Shown in pieces: positions 55,091 to 63,182 of a stretch of DNA of 64,000 nucleotides. This DNA comes from Hydrogenibacillus schlegelii (lineage in GTDB: Bacteria > Bacillota > Bacilli > Thermicanales > DSM-22653). The stretch spans positions 1 through 64,000 of the forward strand of contig NZ_JXBB01000045.1 in assembly GCF_001653195.1 (NCBI RefSeq), given 5' to 3'. How positions within the stretch are numbered: the stretch's first letter is position 1; each line of letters begins with the position of its first letter. The notes under the pieces were generated by a model. That model saw only the letters and a list, made by a program, of their open reading frames with translations. It did no database searches and was not told the origin of the DNA. The position numbers and the translations under genes were made by a program.

Positions 55091-57544
55091 ATGGCGCGGC
55101 GGATCACAGCCCGGGAGGCCCGGGCGCGGGCGGATGCGGCGACGTTCGGCCATGTGGGAAGCGATGCGCTGGAGCCGCTCGAGGGCATTCTCGGACAGGA
55201 GCGGGCGGTGGAGGCGCTCGCCTTCGGGCTGGAGGTGAAGGCGGAAGGGTTCAACATCTTCGTCGTCGGGCAGCCGGGGACGGGCCGGACGACGGCGGTG
55301 CAGACGTTTCTCGAACGGATCGCCCGGACGCGGCCGACGCCGCCGGACGTCTGCTATGTCCACCATTTTCGCGATCCGTCGTCGCCGACGGCGCTCTTTC
55401 TTCCGGCCGGTCGGGGGCGGGAGCTCAAGCGGCTCATGGAGGAGTTCGTCGAGACGCTGGAACGGGAGCTTCCCCGGGCGTTCGAGCACGAGGCGTATCA
55501 GGCCGAACGGCAGCGGGTCATCGAGCGGTTCGAGGCAGAACGGCGGGAGCTCATGCAGGCGCTCACCCGGGAGGCGGAGGGGCAGGGCTTTTATGTGGAG
55601 ATGATCCCGCAGGGGGTCTTCCTCGTCCCGGTGCGGGACGGACGGCCCCTTCGGGACGAAGAGTTCGCCCGCCTGCCGGAAGAGGAGCAGCGGGCGATCC
55701 GGGCCCGGCGGCAGGCGCTTGAGGCGCGGGTCGGCCAGGCGATGCGGGAATTTCGCCACATCGAGCGGCGGGCGCAGGAGGCGCTTAAGGACCTCGACCG
55801 CCGGCACGCGGCGACCGTGCTCGACGTGTGGCTGGCGCCGGTCGCCGAGGCCTTTCAGGCGCATCCGGAGGTGCTCCGGTACCTCGAGGCGGCCAAGGCG
55901 GACGTGCTCGACAACCTTGCGCTCTTTCTCGGCGGGAAAAACGCTCCCGGCGCCGGCGGCCGGAGCGGCGTCCGGGACGACCCCCGGCGGCGGTACGCGG
56001 TGAACGTCCTCGTCGACCGAAGCGGTGAAGTCGGGGCGCCGGTCGTCGTCGAGCGGCACCCGACGTTTCCGAATCTCATCGGCCGCATCGAGCGGGAGGC
56101 GCTTTTCGGCGCCCTCGTCACGGACTTTACGCTGCTTCGGGCGGGGTCGCTCCTTCGGGCGAACGGCGGGTTTTTGATCGTGCCGGTGCCGGAAGTGCTC
56201 CGGGCGCCGTTTGCCTGGGACGGGCTCAAACGGGCGCTTCGGGCGATGCGCCTCGTGATCGAGGACGTCGGCGACGCTTACGGCGCCCTCATCACCCGGG
56301 CGCTCCGGCCGGAGCCGATCCCCCTCGACCTCAAGGTGATCTTGATCGGCGACCCGGTGAGCTACTATCTCCTCTACCACTACGATCCGGACGTCCGGGA
56401 GCTGTTTAAGGTCAAGGCGGAATTTGCCACGACGATGCCCCGGACGCCGGAGGGGGAGCGGCGGTACGGGTCGTTTTTCCGGACGCTGGCGGAAAAAGAG
56501 GGGCTTTTGCACCTCGAAGCGTCGGCGATGGCCAAGCTCGTCGAATACGGCGCCCGCCTGGCGGAAGATCAGGAGAAGCTGTCGACGCGGTTTGCGGAGA
56601 TCGCCGACGTCGTCCGAGAGGCGGACCACTACGCCCGGAAGGAGGGGGCCGGTTACATCGCCGACCGACACGTCGTCGCGGCGCTCGAGGCCAGGAGGCG
56701 CCGGGCGGAGCTTTTGAAGGAGCGGATGCTGGAGCTTTACGCCGGCGGCGTCCTTCTGGTCGACGTCGCCGGGACGGCGATCGGCCAGGTGAACGCTCTT
56801 GCCGTCGTGCAGGCGGGCGAGATGGCCTTCGGCCTGGTGAAGCGGGTGACGGCGTCGGTCGCCGCGGGCCGCGAGGGGATCGTCGACATCGAGCGGGAGG
56901 CCCGCCTGGGCGGCCGCATCCACACGAAGGGCGTCCTCATCCTGAGCGGGTACCTTCGCGGGCAGTACGCCCGGGAGGCGCCGTTTCCGCTGGCGGCGCA
57001 CCTCGTCTTCGAGCAGAGTTACGAAGGGGTCGAGGGCGACAGCGCCTCGCTGGCGGAGCTTCTTTCGCTCCTTTCGGCGATCGGCGAGGTGCCCCTTCGG
57101 CAGGATCTCGCCGTCACCGGGGCGGTGAACCAGAAGGGGACGGTGCAGGCGATCGGCGGCGTGAACGAGAAGATCGAAGGCTTTTTTGACGTTTGCCGGG
57201 AAAAAGGCCTCACCGGCACGCAAGGCGTCGTCATTCCGGCGGCGAACGTCCGGCACCTCATGCTTCGGGAGGACGTCGTGCAGGCGATCGAGGAGGGGCG
57301 GTTTCACCTCTACGCCGTCGAGACGGTCGACGAGGCGCTGGAACTTTTCACCGGCCTTCCGGCCGGCGTCCGGGGGCCGGACGGGGCATATCCGCCCGAA
57401 TCGGTCCACGGCCGGGTGGCAGCGCGGCTTCGGGCGTTTCAGGAGCAGCTTCAGGGGCACTTCGTCCCGGGGAGCGCCCGCGGCGGGAACGGGGCGCCGG
57501 AGGGATCGCCGCCGGCGCCGCCGGAGCCGGGGCCGCGACCGTAG
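55091..57544 (+). CDS. Lon-like protease with AAA-type N-terminal region
   Basis: 817 residues. The proteolytic domain has the Lon Ser-Lys dyad: Ser in EGDSASLAEL (about S651) and Lys in GGVNEKIEGF (about K694), with the same 43-residue spacing as in Lon. The N-terminal part (GFNIFVVGQPGTGRTTAVQTF, about 53-73) has a P-loop-like sequence with Arg where Walker A has Lys, a feature I recall from this COG1067-type family. Residues about 150-260 are a long helical/coiled region. It is not classical Lon (no LAN domain). ATG 55091 has AGGAGGGAGAGG upstream. ATP dependence is therefore uncertain; LonC-type proteases act without ATP. Confidence 0.86.
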   Translation: MARRITAREARARADAATFGHVGSDALEPLEGILGQERAVEALAFGLEVKAEGFNIFVVGQPGTGRTTAVQTFLERIARTRPTPPDVCYVHHFRDPSSPTALFLPAGRGRELKRLMEEFVETLERELPRAFEHEAYQAERQRVIERFEAERRELMQALTREAEGQGFYVEMIPQGVFLVPVRDGRPLRDEEFARLPEEEQRAIRARRQALEARVGQAMREFRHIERRAQEALKDLDRRHAATVLDVWLAPVAEAFQAHPEVLRYLEAAKADVLDNLALFLGGKNAPGAGGRSGVRDDPRRRYAVNVLVDRSGEVGAPVVVERHPTFPNLIGRIEREALFGALVTDFTLLRAGSLLRANGGFLIVPVPEVLRAPFAWDGLKRALRAMRLVIEDVGDAYGALITRALRPEPIPLDLKVILIGDPVSYYLLYHYDPDVRELFKVKAEFATTMPRTPEGERRYGSFFRTLAEKEGLLHLEASAMAKLVEYGARLAEDQEKLSTRFAEIADVVREADHYARKEGAGYIADRHVVAALEARRRRAELLKERMLELYAGGVLLVDVAGTAIGQVNALAVVQAGEMAFGLVKRVTASVAAGREGIVDIEREARLGGRIHTKGVLILSGYLRGQYAREAPFPLAAHLVFEQSYEGVEGDSASLAELLSLLSAIGEVPLRQDLAVTGAVNQKGTVQAIGGVNEKIEGFFDVCREKGLTGTQGVVIPAANVRHLMLREDVVQAIEEGRFHLYAVETVDEALELFTGLPAGVRGPDGAYPPESVHGRVAARLRAFQEQLQGHFVPGSARGGNGAPEGSPPAPPEPGPRP

Positions 57545-57735
57545 CATCGGGCCCCTGAGGCGGGGCTCCGGTCGGAACGGCCGACGTCCGGTGCCGGGCC
57601 CCGACGGAAGTTCGGCGTCTGATGCAGAAAGGAAAAGGCAGGCTCGACGGATCGGGGCCCGGGCGGCCGGGTCCCGGGACGGCGATGGTAAGGCGGAACG
57701 GGAAGACGGCCCGGGCGGCACGGGCAAAAAAACGG
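57545..57735. other. gap after the Lon-like gene
   Basis: GC-rich, about 190 bp before the palindrome and RBS of the next gene. No terminator, promoter or gene stands out. Confidence 0.35.
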
Positions 57736-57753
57736 CCGGGACGATCGTCCCGG
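57736..57753. promoter_or_regulatory. 18-bp perfect palindrome before the thioredoxin-like gene
   Basis: CCGGGACGATCGTCCCGG, a complete dyad without a loop, ends 3 bp before the GGGGGAGGG ribosome binding site region. It may be an operator or an mRNA hairpin. No promoter was located nearby. Confidence 0.45.
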
Positions 57754-57770
57754 TCGGGGGAGGGTCGGCG

Positions 57771-58349
57771 ATGGCTGAAGCGGCGGAGGCGCTTCGTTCC
57801 TGGTGGGATCGAGGGCAATCTTTCGCGGCGTATGTCGACGGCATGACGGTCAACCGGGAGCGGCTGCAAAGCATCGAAGCCCGCTACGCGCTTCCTGAGG
57901 CGGCCCGGGCGTTCTGGCGCCGTTTCCGGGGGCACGGCTGGCGGGCGCTCATCCTCACGGCGGATTGGTGCGGCGATGCGATGATGGCCGTGCCGGTGTT
58001 TTGCCACATCGCCCGGGAGGCGGCGATGGAAGCGCGGTTTTACATCCGGGATGACCATCCGGCGCTCATGGACCGCTATCTGACGGGCGGCGCCCGGGCC
58101 ATTCCGAAATTCGTCTTTGTCGATGCGGCGTTTCAGGAGCGGGCGGTCTGGGGGCCCCGGCCGCCGGAGGTGCAGGCGTATCTCGACGCCGTGCGGCGCC
58201 GGATTCCACCGCCGGACGATCCGGCGCACGAGACCGTCAAGCGGGCCGTCTACCGGGAGGTGGGCGATCGGTACGCCACCGATCCCGCCTTCTGGGCGGC
58301 GATCGAGGCCGATCTGCGCCGGACGCTTGAGCCGGTGGCGCCGGCGTGA
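57771..58349 (+). CDS. thioredoxin-like protein with single active-site cysteine (WCGD)
   Basis: 192 residues. Thioredoxin fold: LILTADWCGDAMMAVPVF (about 56-73), then the cis-proline strand AIPKFVFVD (about 107-115). The usual CxxC is reduced to one cysteine followed by GD, a pattern of the Thioredoxin_9-type family, so classical disulfide reductase chemistry is unlikely. A role with low-molecular-weight thiols or as an adaptor is possible. ATG 57771 follows GGGGGAGGGTCGGCG. Confidence 0.82.
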   Translation: MAEAAEALRSWWDRGQSFAAYVDGMTVNRERLQSIEARYALPEAARAFWRRFRGHGWRALILTADWCGDAMMAVPVFCHIAREAAMEARFYIRDDHPALMDRYLTGGARAIPKFVFVDAAFQERAVWGPRPPEVQAYLDAVRRRIPPPDDPAHETVKRAVYREVGDRYATDPAFWAAIEADLRRTLEPVAPA

Positions 58350-58424
58350 AGCGCGGGGCCTGCGGCGAGCCGGCGGCGAATTGCGCCCGAGAAAGCGCCG
58401 GACGGCCGGTTCGCCCCCTTTCGA

Positions 58425-58784
58425 TCAGAGGGTGATCACCGTGTAGCCGTCCCGGGCATAGCGGGCAAACGTGTCTCGCGCGAGATCAAGGGCGAGGCCG
58501 AGGTCCCGGACCCGGTCGGCGACGCCGAAGCGCTCGGCCTGCTGACCGCAAGCGGCGACGACGGCGCCGGCCTGAAGGAGCTCCTTCAGGAGCCGGTGCG
58601 CTTCGTCTTCGTCCTGAAGGCCGGCGAGCCACTTAAGGCCGTCCACAAAGAAGAAAATTTCCACCGTCTCGAGGCCGAGCGCTTCCCGGGCGAAAAAGGT
58701 TCGAGAGGCGACCCGAAGGGCGGAAAGCGCTTTGGCCTCGTTGTCCGGTCCGGTGGTGATCAGGTAGGCGAGCCGTCCGGCCAT
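58425..58784 (-). CDS. DsrE-family protein
   Basis: 119 residues. DsrE/DsrF-like fold: AYLITTGPDNEAKALSALRVA, VEIFFFVDGLKWLAG, and one cysteine in AVVAACGQQAERFG, a position that carries sulfur in sulfur-relay members. Substrate and partner are unknown. Its start (ATG complement at 58784) has GGGAGGGAG 6-8 bp upstream on the minus strand. It ends convergently with the thioredoxin-like gene, which could also handle thiol/sulfur chemistry; that pairing is inference. Confidence 0.8.
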   Translation of the reverse strand: MAGRLAYLITTGPDNEAKALSALRVASRTFFAREALGLETVEIFFFVDGLKWLAGLQDEDEAHRLLKELLQAGAVVAACGQQAERFGVADRVRDLGLALDLARDTFARYARDGYTVITL

Positions 58785-58816
58785 GGTTTCTCCCTCCCCG
58801 GTTCCGTTTCTCCGCT

Positions 58817-58825
58817 CCCATTGTA
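58817..58825 (-). promoter_or_regulatory. minus-strand promoter of the DsrE-like gene
   Basis: On the minus strand TGC then TACAAT (hexamer at 58820-58825, TGC immediately upstream at 58826-58828): an extended -10 about 36 bp before the start. No good -35 was seen. Confidence 0.5.
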
Positions 58826-58940
58826 GCAAAAAAAGAGGAACGCCGGCCAAAAGTCCGGTCCGTCATGAAACGATCGTCGGAGCATTCGGGACGGCTTCGA
58901 CTGACACGACGCCGGCGATCCGGTACCGACGATCCGTCGG

Positions 58941-58977
58941 CTACAGGCGGCCGCTCTTCCGCCCCTACAGGCGGCCG
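58941..58977. repeat. 13-bp direct repeat at the end of a minus-strand gene
   Basis: CTACAGGCGGCCG occurs at 58941-58953 and 58965-58977. The second copy holds the stop codon of the next gene, so a short duplication of its 3' end is likely. Confidence 0.55.
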
Positions 58978-59342
58978 CCGGCGTCGCGGACGATCGCCTC
59001 GGCCGCTTCGGCGTGCTCGGGCGGGACGAGGGCGATGAGCACGACGTCTTCGCCACCGGCCGACGGGTCCCCGTCGGCGAGGCCGCTGGCCGACGGATCG
59101 GCCGCCTCCAAAACGGCAAAATCGGGCCGCGGGTGATCGGTGCCGAGCGTGAGGTGGGAGAGGCTCGGGATGCGGCCGGAGAGGAGATTGGCCGGTCGGG
59201 CGACGGCGCCGTCGTGGGGAAACGGGTTGAGCCGTCGGATGTCGACCTCGAGCGGTCCGAGGACGCGCAGGCGGCCTAAGGCCCGCTCGGCGGCATCGAC
59301 GGTTCGGAAGAAGGCCTGGATCAACCGTTCGTGCGCGGGCAT
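58965..59342 (-). CDS. unrecognised 125-residue protein
   Basis: I do not recognise it. Composition and codon use match the neighbours. The N-terminal helix AFFRTVDAAERALGRLRVLG and the C-terminal strand-helix VVLIALVPPEHAEAAEAIVRDAGG suggest a small ferredoxin-like alpha/beta fold of the kind seen in stress-type sensor proteins, with a less ordered Gly/Ser-rich middle (about 75-100). The ATG complement is at 59340-59342, with AAAGGAGGAGG about 12 bp upstream, a little far. Convergent/divergent arrangement: it is divergent to the SpoIIM-like gene. Confidence 0.55.
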   Translation of the reverse strand: MPAHERLIQAFFRTVDAAERALGRLRVLGPLEVDIRRLNPFPHDGAVARPANLLSGRIPSLSHLTLGTDHPRPDFAVLEAADPSASGLADGDPSAGGEDVVLIALVPPEHAEAAEAIVRDAGGRL

Positions 59343-59547
59343 GGTCCCGTCGGCCTCCTCCTTTCGGGATGCGGTTTAGGTTCTCCCGTTCCGGCCGGCA
59401 TATGCGAAACCTCCGGCGCCGATGAACCTGCCGGCCGGATGCCGACCGTCGGCCGAGGGAGCGCCGTGAGGCGGGCGACGGTCTTCCGGCGGCGGGTCGG
59501 GCGCTTTTCTCAATCAACAAAGAATCGGACCGCGAGGAGGAATGCCG

Positions 59548-60177
59548 ATGCGAAGCGGGTGGCGGTTCTGGGCCGCGCGGTGGCGCGTGCTCCGGCTTAC
59601 GGCGGCGTTGATGCTGGGGTCGGGAATCGGAGCGTACGTTTATGCCGAGTCGCTGGAAGGGGTGCTCGGGCCGGCGGTGGCGCAGGTGTTCGCGAAGATC
59701 GGCGCGGGGGACGGCGTTCTTCCGTCGGGGTCGGAATTGTTCATTCGTATTCTTCTGTCCAATCTTCTGGCGGCGGTCTTCGCGATCGCCGGGGGCGTCG
59801 TCTTCGGCCTTCTTCCGCTCTGGTCGGCGGTCCTAAACGGCGCCCTCATCGGCTTTCTCCTCGCGAAGACGGCGGAGCAGGGCTTTTCGCCGGCGGCGAT
59901 GTTCGTCTACGGCATCCTGCCCCACGGTCTCTTTGAGCTGCCGGCGATGATTCTGGCCGCCGCTTACGGCCTCGTCATCGGCGGGGCGGTCCTCCGTTCC
60001 CTCGTCGGGAGGGTGGTCGGGCGCCGGGACGACCGATTCTCGGCCGGGTGGCGGGCGATCGCCGGGGCGTTTTGGCCGACGATCATCGCGATCGTGAGCC
60101 TCCTCATCGTGGCCGCGGCGGTGGAAAGCTTCGTGACGGTGCCGCTCGTCGAGAGGGCGTTTCGGGCCGGCCGCTGA
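59548..60177 (+). CDS. SpoIIM/DUF95-family integral membrane protein
   Basis: 209 residues with about five hydrophobic segments. The conserved GILPHGLFELPAMILAAAYGL block (about 125-145) and LLSNLLAAVFAIAGGVVFGLLPLWSAVLNGALIG are typical of DUF95, whose best-known member SpoIIM works with SpoIID and SpoIIP in forespore engulfment. Whether this is the sporulation protein or a vegetative paralogue is not decided: the location near hflX is not the usual spoIIM locus as far as I recall. ATG 59548 has CGAGGAGG 7 bp upstream; ATG 59542 would be too close. Confidence 0.82.
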   Translation: MRSGWRFWAARWRVLRLTAALMLGSGIGAYVYAESLEGVLGPAVAQVFAKIGAGDGVLPSGSELFIRILLSNLLAAVFAIAGGVVFGLLPLWSAVLNGALIGFLLAKTAEQGFSPAAMFVYGILPHGLFELPAMILAAAYGLVIGGAVLRSLVGRVVGRRDDRFSAGWRAIAGAFWPTIIAIVSLLIVAAAVESFVTVPLVERAFRAGR

Positions 60178-60304
60178 ACGTCGATCCGCGTCCTGGTCGC
60201 CGAGCGTCGATGCGCCCCGGTCGTAAAGCGTCGATGCGCCCCGGCCGCAAAGCGTCGGTGCGCGTCCTGGTCGCCGAGCGTCGGTGCGCGCCCGATCGTC
60301 TCGG
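60178..60304. repeat. tandem repeat, about five units of 24-26 bp
   Basis: Units start at 60178, 60204, 60228, 60252 and 60278, each with GCGTCGRTGCGC-like beginnings. Units 2 and 3 differ by two bases; units 1 and 4 share the GTCCTGGTCGCCGA end. It begins at the stop of the SpoIIM-like gene. No open spacer structure like CRISPR. Confidence 0.75.
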
Positions 60305-60379
60305 CTCGTGGCCGAGTGTCGGACGCCGGATCCGACGGAACGCCTGATTCGGCTGGTTCGGCGACTGCCTTTTTCCGTA

Positions 60380-60388
60380 TGCTATAAT
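60380..60388 (+). promoter_or_regulatory. extended -10 promoter of hflX
   Basis: TGC directly followed by TATAAT (60383-60388); no -35 of note. It is 55 bp before the GTG start. Confidence 0.6.
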
Positions 60389-60443
60389 TCAGGATGAACG
60401 CCCAAGATGAACACGCAAGCGGTCCAGAAACGGAGAGGCGTCC

Positions 60444-61829
60444 GTGGACAGGCAGGAATCGGTGGACAGGCAGGACGCGAAAGACCGGCGGGCATCGATG
60501 GACGGGCAGGAACCGGAAGCGCATCAGGAGCGGCGGAGCGGGGAAGCCGGCCGGCGGGCGCATCTCGTTGCGCTGGCGATCGGCCGCCCCCGCGGGCGGG
60601 GGAGCGCCGGCGGCCGGGGTGCGGAGGAAGGGACGCCGGAAGAATCGCTGGAGGAGCTCGCGCGGCTCGTCGAGACGGCGGGCCTGGTCGTCGTCGGACG
60701 GGAAGTGGTTCGCCGGGCGCGGCCGGATCCGGCGACGTACCTGGGCGCCGGGAAGGTCGAAGCGCTGGCCGCCCGGGCGCGGGAGGGCGCCTTCGACGTC
60801 GTCGTGTTCGACGATCCCCTCACGCCGATGCAGCAGCGGAACCTCGAGCGGCTCCTGGACGTCCTCGTCCTCGATCGGACGGGCGTCATCCTGGACCTTT
60901 TTGCCCAGCGGGCCCGGTCCCGGGAAGCGAAGCTTCAGGTCGAGCTGGCGCAGCTCGAGCATCTCCTCCCGCGGGTCACCGGCCGCGGCGTCGAGCTTTC
61001 CCGCCTCGCCGGCGGCATCGGCACCCGCGGTCCCGGCGAAACGAAGCTGGAGGTCGACCGGCGGCGCATCCGGGACCGGATGGCGGCGCTCAGGCGGGCC
61101 CTGGCGGACGTGCGGGCCCATCGGGCGCGCCTTCGCGGCCGGCGGGAACGAAGCGCCGTCCCCGTCGTCGCGCTCACCGGATACACCAACGCCGGCAAGT
61201 CGACGCTTCACCGGGCGCTCGCCGGCTCGGACGTTCTGGCGGAGGATCGGCCGTTTGCCACGCTCGATGCGATCGCCCGCCGGGTCGAGCCGAAGGCCGG
61301 CGAGCCGTACCTCCTCGTCGATACCGTCGGCTTCGTCCGAAAGCTTCCCCCCTCCCTCGTGGCGGCGTTCCGTTCGACGCTGGAAGAGGTGGCGGAAGCC
61401 GATCTCATTCTGCACGTCGTCGATGCGTCGCATCCGCGCAAGGAGATGCAGATGGCCGTCGTCCGCCGCGTCCTCGAGGAGATCGGGGCGGCGGCGCGGC
61501 CGATTCTCACCGTCTACAACAAAATCGACCGGCGGTATCCCGACGGGATGCCGGAGGTTCTGCCGGCCGATCTCTGGGACGGCGTGACCGTCTCCGCCGC
61601 CCGGGGATGGAATCTGGACGCCCTCGAAGCGGCGATTCAGGCGGCCCTCTCCGGCCGACGGGAGGTCGTCGAAGCCCTGGTGCCGTATGACCGGGCGCAG
61701 TGGGTGGCATGGGCCCACCGAGAGGGCTGGGTCCTCGCCGAGGAAGCCCGTCCCGACGGGATTTTCCTCCGAGTGGAGCTGGAAAAAGGCTTGGCGGCCC
61801 GCCTGCGATCGGCGGTCTCGCCGCCGTGA
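60444..61829 (+). CDS. hflX: GTPase HflX
   Basis: 461 residues. HflX rescues or splits stalled 70S ribosomes. Seen: the HflX core GTRGPGETKLEVDRRRIRDR (about 193-212), G1 GYTNAGKST (about 246-254), the DTVGFVRKLP switch region and NKID (about 355-358). The first 35 residues are charged and derived from short DNA repeats (GTGGACAGGCAGGA twice), so the true start might be later. The GTG at 60444 has CGGAGAGG upstream. Own extended -10 promoter. Confidence 0.92.
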   Translation: MDRQESVDRQDAKDRRASMDGQEPEAHQERRSGEAGRRAHLVALAIGRPRGRGSAGGRGAEEGTPEESLEELARLVETAGLVVVGREVVRRARPDPATYLGAGKVEALAARAREGAFDVVVFDDPLTPMQQRNLERLLDVLVLDRTGVILDLFAQRARSREAKLQVELAQLEHLLPRVTGRGVELSRLAGGIGTRGPGETKLEVDRRRIRDRMAALRRALADVRAHRARLRGRRERSAVPVVALTGYTNAGKSTLHRALAGSDVLAEDRPFATLDAIARRVEPKAGEPYLLVDTVGFVRKLPPSLVAAFRSTLEEVAEADLILHVVDASHPRKEMQMAVVRRVLEEIGAAARPILTVYNKIDRRYPDGMPEVLPADLWDGVTVSAARGWNLDALEAAIQAALSGRREVVEALVPYDRAQWVAWAHREGWVLAEEARPDGIFLRVELEKGLAARLRSAVSPP

Positions 61830-61897
61830 CGGAGGCCGCGCAGCATCGAGTTTCACCGGCGAAGGGCAGCGATTTCGGCCGGAGAGGAGAGGCGGCG

Positions 61898-62269
61898 TTG
61901 AAAACGCAGTGGCTGTTGTTCGCGCTGCTCGTCTTTGCGGTGCTCGTGGCTGTTTTTGCGCTTCTTAACGTCGAACCGGTGACGATCCGCTACGGGTTCG
62001 GGACGGTTCAGACGTCGCTCGTTCTCGTCATCTTGCTTTCGGCGCTTTTCGGCGGCGTCCTCGTCGGCCTGTACGGCATCATCCGGCAGTACGTCCTCGA
62101 GCGGGATCTCCGGGAGGCGCGAAAGGCGCTCGCTTCGCTCGAAGCGGAGCGAGACGCCCTCCAAGAAGAGCTCGGCGCCCTGCGGGCCCGGCTGGAGCAG
62201 AAAGAGGCGGCCGAACGGGGAGCGGAAGCGTCTGACGATCCGGAAGGCGCGCTTCCCCGCCAGCCGTAA
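61898..62269 (+). CDS. LapA-like (DUF1049) membrane protein
   Basis: 123 residues. Two hydrophobic spans (about 5-23 and 44-63) flank the hallmark NVEPVTIRYGFGTVQTSLVLVILLSALFG; a coiled coil (about 70-108) is on the C-terminal side. LapA-type proteins are linked to lipopolysaccharide assembly in Gram-negatives; in Bacillota their role is unknown. TTG 61898 follows GGAGAGGAGAGG. Confidence 0.82.
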   Translation: MKTQWLLFALLVFAVLVAVFALLNVEPVTIRYGFGTVQTSLVLVILLSALFGGVLVGLYGIIRQYVLERDLREARKALASLEAERDALQEELGALRARLEQKEAAERGAEASDDPEGALPRQP

Positions 62270-62415
62270 AGCCCGCCGCTCCGCGGCGCGCATCCGGAGG
62301 GGAGGTCGGCGGAAGGGGCGTGACCGGGCGGAGGACGCCGTCGGATCTTCAAAAGGGGACTTTCCGCCGGTCCGGATTCGGTCGAGGGCGTCGCTTGAAT
62401 CCGCGCCTCCGCCGG

Positions 62416-62751
62416 TCAGCGGCGATCCGCCCCGGAAAGGCGGGCGAGGTTTTTTTTGATTTCCCGATACAGGCGGAACGGTTTGGTCGTCATCCGGACG
62501 GGAACGGTAAGGGCAAAGCGAAGCGCTCCGGTCGATTGCCATTCCGCCTGCAGGCGCTTCGGTTTGCTCCGGAGGCGTTCGAGGAGATCGCGGGAAAGGA
62601 GCCACGTCGGGTCGACCGGTTTTCTCAGCGTGGCGCCGCATTCCGTGCACGTGACGCGAAGGAGGATGTCGCCGGCGTATTCGAGGGCGTGGGTCGTTTC
62701 CCGACGACACCGGGGGCAGAAAAGCTCGGCGTCCAGCCGCTGAATGTTCAT
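62416..62751 (-). CDS. zinc-ribbon protein of the Bacillota 'bh protein' type
   Basis: 111 residues. Two CxxC pairs (FCPRCRRET and VTCTECGATL) form a zinc ribbon; the C-terminal half carries TVPVRMTTKPFRLYREIKKNL, which I recall from a small Geobacillus/Bacillus family annotated as bh protein. Function unknown. ATG complement at 62749-62751 is chosen because AAGGAGGTG lies 7 bp upstream on the minus strand. Divergent to the next gene from a shared region. Confidence 0.78.
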   Translation of the reverse strand: MNIQRLDAELFCPRCRRETTHALEYAGDILLRVTCTECGATLRKPVDPTWLLSRDLLERLRSKPKRLQAEWQSTGALRFALTVPVRMTTKPFRLYREIKKNLARLSGADRR

Positions 62752-62783
62752 TCCGCCCACCTCCTTCATCCTTCCTCCACCCT

Positions 62784-62792
62784 ATTATACCA
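62784..62792 (-). promoter_or_regulatory. minus-strand promoter of the zinc-ribbon gene
   Basis: On the minus strand TGG then TATAAT (hexamer 62784-62789), an extended -10. No clear -35. Divergent region with the next plus-strand gene. Confidence 0.55.
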
Positions 62793-62825
62793 GCGCGCCG
62801 GAGGCGGGTGTCGAAAAGCCGGGGG

Positions 62826-63077
62826 ATGGTCATGCGCTTTAAGGCGGTGACGGTGTTCGTCAACGACGTCCCGATCGTCGTCAGCCACGACGCCCAGGTG
62901 CGCCACGCGCTGATGGCGTACGATCCCGCGCTCTTCCGGCTCGTCCGGGACGGCCGGGCGGAGGTCACCGATGCGGACGGGCATCCGGTCGATCTCTTCG
63001 GCGCCGTCGGCGAGGGGTGGCGGTTTTACGTTCGGCTCGCTTCCGACCGGGAACGGCCGCCTGAAGAAGGGCGCTAG
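62826..63077 (+). CDS. small hypothetical protein, possibly beta-grasp-like
   Basis: 83 residues from ATG 62826 (or 62832). MRFKAVTVFVNDVPIVVSHDAQVRHALMAYDP and later VDLFGAVGEGWRFYV recall ThiS/ubiquitin-like small domains, but no terminal GG is present, so a sulfur-carrier role is not supported. Codon use fits the neighbours. Low-certainty identification; gene reality is moderate. Confidence 0.6.
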   Translation: MVMRFKAVTVFVNDVPIVVSHDAQVRHALMAYDPALFRLVRDGRAEVTDADGHPVDLFGAVGEGWRFYVRLASDRERPPEEGR

Positions 63078-63182
63078 AAAGGGCGCGAGGAGAAAACCGG
63101 CCGACGAACGGCGGTGGCCGGCGAAGATGGAGCGTTGATCGCCGAAATTGGAAGAAAGGAGCTCGGAAAGAAGAGGCGGGCC

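Noticed and set aside
54746-57874. Very long minus-strand open frame opposite the Lon-like gene
   Set aside because: Third-position GC of the plus-strand gene keeps the antisense frame open; the translation is Arg/Pro/Leu-rich with no motif. The same holds for long antisense frames at 7858-10044, 11736-13235, 16827-18938, 45667-47814 and 47759-49651.
60178-60304. CRISPR-like repeat array
   Set aside because: Units are contiguous with no spacers of constant size and no cas genes nearby; it is an ordinary tandem repeat.
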